DNA of 13,179 bases, from positions 1 through 13,179 of the forward strand of contig JANRKG010000146.1 in assembly GCA_033763635.1 (NCBI GenBank), in the 5' to 3' direction. Positions 1-6,115 of this stretch are shown piece after piece (position 1 is the first letter of the stretch; every line of letters begins with the position of its first letter). The notes beneath the pieces were generated by a model. The model worked only from the letters and a program-made list of their open reading frames with translations, did not search any database and was not told the origin of the DNA. Made by a program: the position numbers and the translations under genes. This DNA is from JANRKG01 sp033763635 (GTDB lineage Bacteria; Cyanobacteriota; Cyanobacteriia; GCF-001939115).

Positions 1-2
1 TG

Positions 3-128
3 GCAGGGCTGATGGGAGTGCTTTGTTTGAGTGGGATGGCAATCATCATTCGTAAACATGCCCGTCTGGCGAATCCGCATCGTTCCACCATTTCCGCTAA
101 CAGGAGCGGTAGACTACCAAAACGGTAA
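3..128 (+). CDS. C-terminal end of an unidentified membrane protein (partial)
   Basis: An open frame enters from the left edge and ends at TAA 126-128, giving about 41 residues. It starts with a hydrophobic stretch (AGLMGVLCLSGMAIII) followed by a strongly basic tail rich in R, K and H. This is what the last transmembrane helix and cytoplasmic tail of a membrane protein would look like. The stop lies 26 nt before the menB start on the same strand, so the two could share a transcript. The family cannot be named from so short a piece, and a chance open frame is possible. Confidence 0.4.
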   Translation, partial: AGLMGVLCLSGMAIIIRKHARLANPHRSTISANRSGRLPKR

Positions 129-154
129 ACGACCAACAATCTTGGGAGCGCTCT

Positions 155-988
155 ATGCAGGTGGAATGGCAGGTTGTCAAAACCTATGAAGATATTCTGT
201 ACCATAAGGCGGATGGCATCGCCAAAATTACCATCAACCGTCCCCACAAAAGAAATGCCTTTCGGCCTAAAACAGTGTTCGAGTTATACGATGCCTTTGC
301 CGATGCTCGTGAAGATCAGAGCATTGGCGTGGTTCTATTAACAGGGGCGGGGCCCCACACAGATGGCAAATATGCTTTCTGTGCAGGGGGCGATCAAAGT
401 GTCCGAGGGCAGGGAGGCTACATTAGTGAGGACGGTGTGCCTCGCCTGAATGTTTTGGACCTGCAACGCCTGATCCGCTCGATGCCGAAAGTCGTAATTG
501 CACTGGTTGCGGGCTATGCGATCGGCGGCGGGCATGTCCTGCATTTATTGTGTGATCTCACGATCGCGGCAGATAATGCGATTTTTGGTCAGACGGGGCC
601 CAAAGTGGGTAGCTTCGATGGTGGCTTTGGAGCCAGCTATATGGCCCGCATCGTTGGACAGAAAAAGGCACGGGAAATCTGGTATCTGTGCCGCCAGTAT
701 GATGCCCAGCAGGCGTTAGAGATGGGTCTGGTCAATTGTGTGGTGCCAGTGGCAGACCTGGAAGCGGAGGGGCTTCAGTGGGCTTCTGAGATTTTAGAAA
801 AAAGCCCGATCGCCATTCGCTGTCTGAAAGCAGCCTTTAATGCAGACTGCGATGGTCAGGCAGGTTTACAAGAATTGGCGGGTAATGCGACCTTACTCTA
901 TTACATGACGGAGGAAGGTAGTGAGGGAAAACAGGCATTTCTGGAGAAACGTCCTCCCGATTTTCGCCAGTTCCCCTGGTTGCCCTGA
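155..988 (+). CDS. menB: 1,4-dihydroxy-2-naphthoyl-CoA synthase (naphthoate synthase, MenB)
   Basis: MenB closes the second aromatic ring by Dieckmann-type condensation of o-succinylbenzoyl-CoA to 1,4-dihydroxy-2-naphthoyl-CoA. In cyanobacteria this pathway makes phylloquinone, the A1 electron carrier of photosystem I. The 277-residue protein is a full-length crotonase-fold enzyme, very similar to E. coli MenB as I remember it. Visible signatures are the oxyanion-hole region AGYAIGGGHVLH (119-130), the QTGPKVGSFDGG block (146-157) with the catalytic-type Ser153 and Asp155, and REIWYLCRQYD (173-183). Q146, G148 and W176 match the bicarbonate-binding set of type I (bicarbonate-dependent) MenB. 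The ATG at 155 has a GGGAG ribosome-binding site at 144-148 with 6-nt spacing. It lies alone on the plus strand, convergent with the next gene. Nothing suggests damage. Confidence 0.97.
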   Translation: MQVEWQVVKTYEDILYHKADGIAKITINRPHKRNAFRPKTVFELYDAFADAREDQSIGVVLLTGAGPHTDGKYAFCAGGDQSVRGQGGYISEDGVPRLNVLDLQRLIRSMPKVVIALVAGYAIGGGHVLHLLCDLTIAADNAIFGQTGPKVGSFDGGFGASYMARIVGQKKAREIWYLCRQYDAQQALEMGLVNCVVPVADLEAEGLQWASEILEKSPIAIRCLKAAFNADCDGQAGLQELAGNATLLYYMTEEGSEGKQAFLEKRPPDFRQFPWLP

Positions 989-1085
989 CAATTTACTCAA
1001 ACTTCAGACAGCAAGAAAAGCCCTTGGGAAAGTTCTAAAAACGTTTCTCCACGGGTTTCGGCTCCACCCAATCATCCCCTGTGTC

Positions 1086-1104
1086 CTGAGCGTAGTCGAA
1101 GGGC
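1086..1104. repeat. REP-like intergenic motif CTGAGCGTAGTCGAAGGG
   Basis: The sequence CTGAGCGTAGTCGAAGGG lies between two convergent genes. It belongs to the 'CCTGAGC-n-GTCGAAGG' type of short intergenic repeat that I recall from many bacterial genomes. It is flanked by CCCCTG (1077-1082) and CAGGGG (1109-1114), which can pair and would place the motif in the loop or upper stem. Only one copy is visible in this window, so its repeat status rests on memory rather than on this sequence. Confidence 0.45.
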
Positions 1105-1120
1105 AACCCAGGGGCGAACT

Positions 1121-1145
1121 CTCTTTAAAGAATCACCTTAAAGAG
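1121..1145. repeat. 8-bp inverted repeat between convergent genes
   Basis: CTCTTTAA (1121-1128) and TTAAAGAG (1138-1145) are perfect reverse complements separated by 9 nt. The right arm covers the stop codon of the minus-strand small protein. No T-tract follows on either strand, so it is not a classical intrinsic terminator, but it could act as a 3'-end hairpin for either convergent transcript. Confidence 0.4.
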
Positions 1146-1461
1146 TCGATTGCATATTACAGACGACTTCTGCAAATTGAGGTTCTGCCATAGACTCCGC
1201 CAATTCAGGATGGGATTCTACTTGCGCTTCCCCTTGCACCGACTGGATGATTTCTTGCAACACTAACACCTCATCCCCCCAGAATTGCTCCCGCTCCATC
1301 GCCTCCCACGAAGGTGCAAAGGGAGGCAGGGAAAGGGAGCAAGCTTTCCAGCAGCTTTGGACTGGAACATCTAGCTGTTGACAAGTCCCACCTCTGCGAC
1401 CTTCTGGAACATAAAAGCGGCAGTGGCGACAGGAAGAATTAAGGGAATTTGAAGCTTTCAT
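1138..1461 (-). CDS. Cys-rich small conserved hypothetical protein
   Basis: This 107-residue protein has no function I can name. Its N-terminal half carries regularly spaced cysteines: C11-x2-C14, C27, C37 and C41, embedded in CRHCRFYVPEGRRGGTC and SCWKACSLSLPPFAPSWE. Four or five clustered Cys with basic and aromatic residues suggest a metal or Fe-S binding knuckle. The C-terminal half is acidic and Glu/Gln-rich and looks poorly structured. The combination of a dense Cys motif, a clean ATG and a lack of a competing gene on the other strand makes it a real gene. I believe close relatives are common in cyanobacteria, but this could not be checked. There is no strong ribosome-binding site before ATG 1461; the upstream region is AT-rich and contains TATAAA-like text around 1470. 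It is convergent with menB. Confidence 0.75.
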   Translation of the reverse strand: MKASNSLNSSCRHCRFYVPEGRRGGTCQQLDVPVQSCWKACSLSLPPFAPSWEAMEREQFWGDEVLVLQEIIQSVQGEAQVESHPELAESMAEPQFAEVVCNMQSTL

Positions 1462-1877
1462 GAAAGGCTTTTATATTTTTGGAAATCCATCTTTTATTTT
1501 GAGACAGCTCAAAATCTCCTCAGGATGACCGAAAGAAGATTGCATATAGCTTTTAGCGATCCCGAAGAAAAACTGTTTTTCAAGTTATTTTTATATTTCC
1601 CTTAAAAAACTCAACGTTTTCCCTTTGCTTACTCCTTCGTCAGTGTCTTAAATGGTCAATAAACAAGAGGGGATCAAGGAAAACAGATCTATTAGAAGCA
1701 ATCCGCAAGACGATATCTATGCATTTAGATCGGTTAATTCCTCGTCCCTTAGAACGACTTTTGTAAGAGTTTAATATTGTTTTAAAGATTCTTTTTGGAA
1801 AATGATGTATCAAGATCAAATACGTGCTTCAGATTTTCAATGAAGTTAGGTCCAATTCAATACCACTATTTCCCCCC
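1462..1877. other. AT-rich intergenic gap without a supported gene
   Basis: About 416 bp separate the 5' end of the Cys-rich gene from the 3' end of the DciA-like gene, both on the minus strand. The stretch is clearly more AT-rich than its neighbours and is broken by stops in all frames except for short runs. The longest plausible small frame is 40 codons (1652-1774, +) without a ribosome-binding site. No tRNA, clear terminator or long repeat was recognised. It presumably holds the promoter of the Cys-rich gene. Confidence 0.6.
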
Positions 1878-2444
1878 TTAGGACCATTGTTTCGCTGCAC
1901 ACAAGGCACACACAGACCACCGTTCTAGTTCACCAAAGGGACAGGGACACTGACATTGGGGGCAGAGCGGTAGGATTTGAGAACGCGATCGAACCGTATT
2001 GGCCCAGCCTTCAAAAGCGGAAACAGGGGTTTGAGGAGAGGTCGGGCTGGCAGGTGGGTTAGCCGCTTTAGGATTAGAAGGGATAGGAACCCAACTAGGG
2101 TGCTCTTGCCAGAGACGCTGTACTTCTTCGGAGGGTGGAGAATTTGTCTGATTGTGCCACTGGCCCGGAGAAAAGCGAATATCTGTAATCGGAAGAGGCA
2201 GAGTTTGATTCAGTTTTTCTAAAATCCGGAGCCTTTCAAAGACTAAGTTTTGTGCCCATGCAGCATTAGAAGTTGCCACCTTTAACACCCCTTTGAAAAT
2301 TCCTAAAGGACGGGTTTGGGCCGCAACCATTGGCCCCACAATTTGGGGCCAGCTTTTCACCAAAGCCTTAAATTGCCGTCGGTTCTTCCAATGGTCCTGT
2401 TTCTCAACAGAACTTAAGACTTTGTTAAGAGGTTCTAGAGACAT
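1878..2444 (-). CDS. DciA/DUF721-family protein with C-terminal zinc-ribbon-like motif
   Basis: Residues about 5-85 match the DUF721 fold: LNKVLSSVEKQ, a conserved W-P-x-I-V-G segment (SWPQIVGPMVAAQTRP), then GVLKVATSNAAWAQNL. This family includes DciA, which helps load the replicative helicase DnaB in bacteria that lack DnaC. That role is family knowledge, not shown here. Residues about 95-155 are a Pro/Ser/Asn-rich linker. The end carries C161-x2-C164-x14-C179-x2-C182, with extra Cys at 166 and 168, a zinc-ribbon-like arrangement that bacterial DciA proteins such as those of Gram-negatives do not, to my knowledge, usually have. The ATG at 2444 has only a weak GCAAG upstream. The gene is divergent from the SPOR gene. 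Family assignment is firm; function in helicase loading is inferred. Confidence 0.85.
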   Translation of the reverse strand: MSLEPLNKVLSSVEKQDHWKNRRQFKALVKSWPQIVGPMVAAQTRPLGIFKGVLKVATSNAAWAQNLVFERLRILEKLNQTLPLPITDIRFSPGQWHNQTNSPPSEEVQRLWQEHPSWVPIPSNPKAANPPASPTSPQTPVSAFEGWANTVRSRSQILPLCPQCQCPCPFGELERWSVCALCAAKQWS

Positions 2445-2543
2445 CTTGCAAATTTCATTAAAAAGTTGTACTACTCTGCAAAACCTCTACTCATTTGCGG
2501 AATGATCGGCAATAATAGGGGCGCAATGGGTATTCGGGGATGG

Positions 2544-2578
2544 ATATTTAACTAGATATTTAGTTAACTGAATATTTA
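2544..2578. promoter_or_regulatory. Operator-like AT-rich repeat in divergent intergenic region
   Basis: ATATTTA occurs three times (2544-2550, 2556-2562, 2572-2578), and TTAACTA (2548-2554) forms a perfect inverted repeat with TAGTTAA (2561-2567) around a 6-nt centre. It sits between the divergent DciA-like and SPOR genes, where a shared regulator could bind. No T-tract follows, so it is not an intrinsic terminator. The role is inferred from position and symmetry only. Confidence 0.4.
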
Positions 2579-2702
2579 GCAAATGAGTATCAACAATTTC
2601 ATATCCAAGTCTCCAAGCCATTATTTTCTTGCGTTATTTCCGTCATACTAAATTTTTTGGCGTTTTATTCAAACATTGATAAAGAGCAACAGGAGCGATC
2701 GG

Positions 2703-4118
2703 ATGCGACAGAGAGTTTCAGCCGAGTCTACCACTCAGTCAAATCAAACCAAGGGTCTACATCCTGTTTTGCAGCATGCCCTGAGTCACTTACATGTACA
2801 ACTGGATGAAGAATTAACTCGCTATCGGCGGCAAAAGCGGCTGGCAGCCGTCCCCACTTCTCCTTATCGCACTGCAAAACCGCCCGAAATGATTTCCCTG
2901 ACTCCTGAAGAGGGGCAGGTAGAAGCACTTCCAATTCCACAACGGCAACCTATCAAGGTAGAGGCGAACCCCATTGCGAAGCCCCGCCCCACCCAACCCG
3001 CTGCCCCAGAAGAACTTTCTCAGCCAGCACCGACCTCCCAACCGATCGCCCCTCTGGTTCTCCCCCCCTCGTTAAAAACCATTGCAGCAGGAGCGCTGAC
3101 AAAAGTAGGAAACACTCCATCGCCTGCAAACGATCGGTTAGTGACAGGGAATTCATCCGATGATCCCTATGACTATCTGGAATCTTCCGAGGAACTCCTT
3201 AAAAGTTTGTCTGAAGAAGAAGGCCAGGTGGGGTCCTTACAAGAGGGAAGCACTTCTCGCTGGCCCGTCTCCCTGTTGGTTGGTTCCCTCTTGCTCATTC
3301 TTCTATCCAGTGCCACTGTGGGCTTTGTCCTGGTGAGTCAACAGTTCAATGCGTCCAGAAGATCGCCACAATCTGGCCCTGACACCACAGCCCGTACATC
3401 TAATTCACCCGCCGTTTCCGGGCCTTCAGCCAGTCGGGGACAAGCTTTACCTCCCAAAAATCCAGACCTCAGCACTAAGGAATTTCCAGAGCTAAATCTC
3501 AATACCCTGGGCACGATTCCTAAAGGGTCCGGCAGCCCTCAAGCATCCCCTCGCGGCACTGCACAGGTTGTCCCGCCTAAACCTGGCACCACACCCCCTG
3601 GAACAGTGGCGAATGCTGGTTCTTCCTCGTCAGGTACTCCCACTGGGGCGCAACTCATGAATCCCAGCGCCACTGCCCCCACCCTGACCCTTCCCCCCAA
3701 ACCGACGCGATCGGCAGAAAACTCTGCCCCTGCCCCCAACCCTGCTCCCCTACCGAGGGTCCGGGTGCAATCTGCGGCCCCGCTTCCCCAATCCGCTCCT
3801 GTTGCCCCTGCTCCGCCCCCCGTTCAATCCGAACCCCGTCCTGCCCGGATGACTTCTCCCGCGCCGGAACCCGCCAAAAACAACACCTCAGCAACTCCCA
3901 CCGCACCGCAGCAGGAGTATTACTACGTCATCTCCAACTATGAGAGCGACCGCACCTTGCAGGAAGCCCAAAAATCCGTACCAGGGGCTTATGTTCGAAA
4001 CTTCTCGGATGGGGCCAGGATTCAGATGGGAGCCTTTAGCGATGCTGAAAAAGCCCGTAAAATGGCTGAACAACTCCAGCAACAGGGAATTTCGGCTGAG
4101 GTTTATAACCCTAATTGA
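2703..4118 (+). CDS. Membrane-anchored SPOR-domain protein
   Basis: A 471-residue protein with a C-terminal SPOR domain (about 405-471, EYYYVISNYES...GARIQMGAFSDAEKARKMAEQL), a fold that binds denuded septal peptidoglycan and brings proteins to the division site. The order is: a cytoplasmic N-terminus with a motif LHPVLQHALSHLHVQLDEEL (about 19-38) followed by RYRRQK; a Pro-rich stretch; an acidic motif DPYDYLESSEELLKSL (about 154-169); one transmembrane helix (about 188-212); then about 190 residues of Pro/Ala/Ser/Thr-rich linker that would span the periplasm. The frame is open from a TTG at 2676, but the ATG at 2703 has AGGAG at 2691-2695 with 7-nt spacing and is preferred. It precedes pspA by 132 nt on the same strand. 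A division or cell-wall role is inferred from the domain. Confidence 0.85.
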   Translation: MRQRVSAESTTQSNQTKGLHPVLQHALSHLHVQLDEELTRYRRQKRLAAVPTSPYRTAKPPEMISLTPEEGQVEALPIPQRQPIKVEANPIAKPRPTQPAAPEELSQPAPTSQPIAPLVLPPSLKTIAAGALTKVGNTPSPANDRLVTGNSSDDPYDYLESSEELLKSLSEEEGQVGSLQEGSTSRWPVSLLVGSLLLILLSSATVGFVLVSQQFNASRRSPQSGPDTTARTSNSPAVSGPSASRGQALPPKNPDLSTKEFPELNLNTLGTIPKGSGSPQASPRGTAQVVPPKPGTTPPGTVANAGSSSSGTPTGAQLMNPSATAPTLTLPPKPTRSAENSAPAPNPAPLPRVRVQSAAPLPQSAPVAPAPPPVQSEPRPARMTSPAPEPAKNNTSATPTAPQQEYYYVISNYESDRTLQEAQKSVPGAYVRNFSDGARIQMGAFSDAEKARKMAEQLQQQGISAEVYNPN

Positions 4119-4250
4119 GGATCTGGATGCTTCTGATTGGATTCAGGTGCGTTAGGATCACCCATAGTGTTCCGTTAGGAAATTTTGACGGGTTAAAGCC
4201 CCTCAAACCCTAAACCTCGTTCATTCATGCCAGGGCTAAGGACAAGCCGT

Positions 4251-4949
4251 ATGGGACTCTTAGACCGCATCTTGCGGGTGATTCGTGCGAACTTGAATAG
4301 CCTCATCAGTCAGGCGGAAGATCCAGAAAAAATTCTGGAACAGACCGTGTTGGACATGCAGGATGAAATGATTCGCATGCGTCAGGCGGTTGCCCAGGCG
4401 ATCGCAACCCAGAAGCGCACGGAACGGCAATCAGCCCAGGCCCAGACCACAGCGGATGAATGGTATCGACGGGCGCAGTTGGCTATAGAAAAAGGCGATG
4501 AGGGGCTGGCACGGGATGCCCTGACTCGTCGGAAAACCTACCTCGAAACTGCCAATGCCCTGAAAGAGCAGGTTGGGCAGCAGTCTTCCATTGTGAGCCA
4601 GATGAAACAGAACATGATGGCTCTTGAGAGAAAACTGGCGGAGATGAAAACAAAGAAGGATATGTACATCGCCAGAGCACGATCGGCCAAGGCATCTCAG
4701 CAACTGAATGAGATGGTCGGGCGGGTTGGGACAACAAGCAGTTCCCTTTCTGCCTTCGAGCGAATGGAAGAAAAGGTGTGGCAGCTAGAAGCCCAGTCCC
4801 AGGCGATCGCAGAATTGGGGGCAGATGACCTGACTCAGCAATTTGCGGCCCTGGAGAGTGGCACAGACGTAGATTCGGAACTTCAAGCCATGAAAGCCCG
4901 CTTTTTAGCGGATGGGCCGGATTCGGCTTCTCTCCCCCCTGAAGCCTAA
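4251..4949 (+). CDS. pspA: PspA/IM30 (Vipp1-like) membrane-remodelling protein
   Basis: A 232-residue PspA/IM30 protein, an ESCRT-III-like coiled-coil protein that coats and repairs membranes under stress. It opens with the amphipathic helix MGLLDRILRVIRANLNSLIS and continues with the family block AEDPEKILEQTVLDMQDEM; most of the rest is long helix, with FERMEEKV near residue 165. Family members usually start with MGLFDR, so the ATG at 4251 is chosen; it has AAGGA at 4238-4242 with 8-nt spacing. An upstream ATG at 4227 would add eight unlikely residues. The protein ends soon after the LQAMKARF helix and lacks the extra C-terminal helix that marks Vipp1 of thylakoid-forming organisms. It is therefore better called PspA than Vipp1; that split rests on tail length only. 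Confidence 0.9.
   Translation: MGLLDRILRVIRANLNSLISQAEDPEKILEQTVLDMQDEMIRMRQAVAQAIATQKRTERQSAQAQTTADEWYRRAQLAIEKGDEGLARDALTRRKTYLETANALKEQVGQQSSIVSQMKQNMMALERKLAEMKTKKDMYIARARSAKASQQLNEMVGRVGTTSSSLSAFERMEEKVWQLEAQSQAIAELGADDLTQQFAALESGTDVDSELQAMKARFLADGPDSASLPPEA
4398..4405. repeat. HIP1 octamer GCGATCGC
   Basis: A perfect copy of the highly iterated palindrome of cyanobacterial genomes, inside the pspA coding region. Confidence 0.9.
4803..4810. repeat. HIP1 octamer GCGATCGC
   Basis: A second perfect HIP1 copy, also inside pspA, in the codons for the Gln-Ala-Ile-Ala stretch, the same coding context as the first copy. Confidence 0.9.
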
Positions 4950-5046
4950 GCCAATTGGCAAACAGGTAATAATATTACGGAATCTCTTTCCTATCCTCGC
5001 CCACAGTTAAGCGATTTCAATGAGACCTTTCCATCTCAGACTGGGT

Positions 5047-5069
5047 AAATTATCATAAGTTGATAATTT
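5047..5069. promoter_or_regulatory. Perfect 9-bp inverted repeat upstream of small exported protein
   Basis: AAATTATCA (5047-5055) and TGATAATTT (5061-5069) are exact reverse complements around TAAGT. The right arm runs into TTTT. The stem has only two G-C pairs (counted per arm: one C, one G), so it is a weak terminator for pspA at best. Its position 22 nt before the next start makes an operator or 5'-UTR hairpin equally likely. A separate palindrome, GCCAATTGGC, lies just after the pspA stop at 4950-4959. Confidence 0.4.
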
Positions 5070-5090
5070 TGTTGATCTGGGCATCCCTCT

Positions 5091-5336
5091 ATGGTTAGAA
5101 AAGTAAACCGTCCTCTCCTGCTGTTAACCCTTTGTGGCACGATGGGGATTTTTGTGGGCGGGGCCGCTGCCTGGGCGGACAGTACAACTTGTTTGAAGGC
5201 AGAGAACCCAACGAGCCAATGTCTCACCCAAAATCCAACGATCAAAGTGATTGAAGGCATGGGAACGGGTCTCTTAGCAGGGGCGGGAGCGGCGATCGGT
5301 GTAGTCTGGCAAATCAAACAAGATGAAATTTCATAG
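5091..5336 (+). CDS. Small exported or membrane protein with glycine-zipper segment
   Basis: An 81-residue protein of unknown function. Residues 1-29 look like a signal peptide: basic RKVNR start, hydrophobic LLLLTLCGTMGIFVGG core and AWA-D cleavage site at 29/30. The mature part is only about 52 residues. It holds two cysteines (C34, C44) that could form a disulfide in the periplasm or lumen, then a hydrophobic Gly-rich segment EGMGTGLLAGAGAAIGVVW (55-73) with G56, G60, G64 and G66/G70 in GxxxG spacing, typical of helix packing in membranes. There is no clear Shine-Dalgarno before the ATG. A minus-strand frame covers the same region, but the signal-peptide structure favours this one. It is convergent with the GDYXXLXY gene. 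Confidence 0.65.
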   Translation: MVRKVNRPLLLLTLCGTMGIFVGGAAAWADSTTCLKAENPTSQCLTQNPTIKVIEGMGTGLLAGAGAAIGVVWQIKQDEIS

Positions 5337-5386
5337 AGACGCAAATTTTGCCCCTCTACAGCCTCTCTATCAAAAACGAATCTGCG

Positions 5387-6115
5387 TTAGAATCGATAGT
5401 TTTGGTACGGCATTCGGGGGGATTTGGGATTCCCAACCCAAAAACTGATGGGAACTGCCTGTCCCCGATGGTCTACCTTCACTTCGACAACGATCGGTTG
5501 TTTGTCCGTTCGCACACCTGTCTGTGCCTGGGCAATTGTTTCATTGATTTGAATTCGTTGGTCTTCGGGAATGTAGTAGCTCTCTAAGCCATACACCGCC
5601 CGGCCAGAGGTAATCTGTCCTGCCAACGCCACCTGATTTGCAGACAGGGAGTTAGGTCGCTCTCGATGAAGGGCGATCGGTTTCCAGGGATGGGGATGGG
5701 TTTTGCCCTGCGTTTTGGGTGCTTCCAAAACTAGATAAAATTGAGTACCGGGAGCCGGATAAGTATCGGATGGGACCAGGGCGGTTTGCATTAACTCTGA
5801 CCAGCCTGGCAGTTTACGGAGCCTTGCGGGGTCGGAGATATCATAACTGAGAACCACATAATAGCCCCGCATCAAGTCATAGGGGTCTACGGGAATGGTT
5901 TGTAAGACGACCGATCGCCCCGTTACATGGGTATAGACGGATTGGGCCGGAATTCCCAACACAAGCAGAGCTTGCAGGGTCATCGGCACCCAAAAGCGCC
6001 AGAGCGGAATCCGTTTCGGAGCTAGCTCCGGCCCAGGAGCAGTAGCGGGCACCTGGGGAATGACAACAGGCGCAACCCCAACTGTGGGTTCAGGATTAGG
6101 AGAATTGGTGTTCAT
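5387..6115 (-). CDS. GDYXXLXY-domain membrane-anchored protein
   Basis: A 242-residue protein of the GDYXXLXY family, whose function is unknown. It has a Pro-rich N-terminus, one transmembrane helix (about 39-60) and an extracytoplasmic domain. The family signature appears at 84-91 as G-Y-Y-V-V-L-S-Y, so the usual Asp is Tyr here. The later block YGLESYYIPED (about 183-193) is also typical. Its start lies inside the last codons of the upstream DUF2157 gene (20-nt overlap), with AAGGA (complement of 6121-6125) 5 nt before the ATG, so the two are probably translationally coupled. The DUF2157-GDYXXLXY pairing is a known recurring neighbourhood and supports both calls. It faces the small exported gene convergently. 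Confidence 0.88.
   Translation of the reverse strand: MNTNSPNPEPTVGVAPVVIPQVPATAPGPELAPKRIPLWRFWVPMTLQALLVLGIPAQSVYTHVTGRSVVLQTIPVDPYDLMRGYYVVLSYDISDPARLRKLPGWSELMQTALVPSDTYPAPGTQFYLVLEAPKTQGKTHPHPWKPIALHRERPNSLSANQVALAGQITSGRAVYGLESYYIPEDQRIQINETIAQAQTGVRTDKQPIVVEVKVDHRGQAVPISFWVGNPKSPRMPYQNYRF

Noticed and set aside
1652..1774. 40-codon plus-strand frame in the AT-rich gap after the Cys-rich gene
   Set aside because: No ribosome-binding site, no hydrophobic or motif content, and this length is expected by chance.
4119..4250. Possible terminator or promoter between the SPOR gene and pspA
   Set aside because: Only very short GGG/CCC pairings were found and no T-run, so neither a terminator nor a promoter can be supported.
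5036..5344. 102-codon minus-strand frame opposite the small exported gene
   Set aside because: The plus-strand frame has a clear signal peptide and glycine zipper, while this one spans the inverted repeat and shows no family features.
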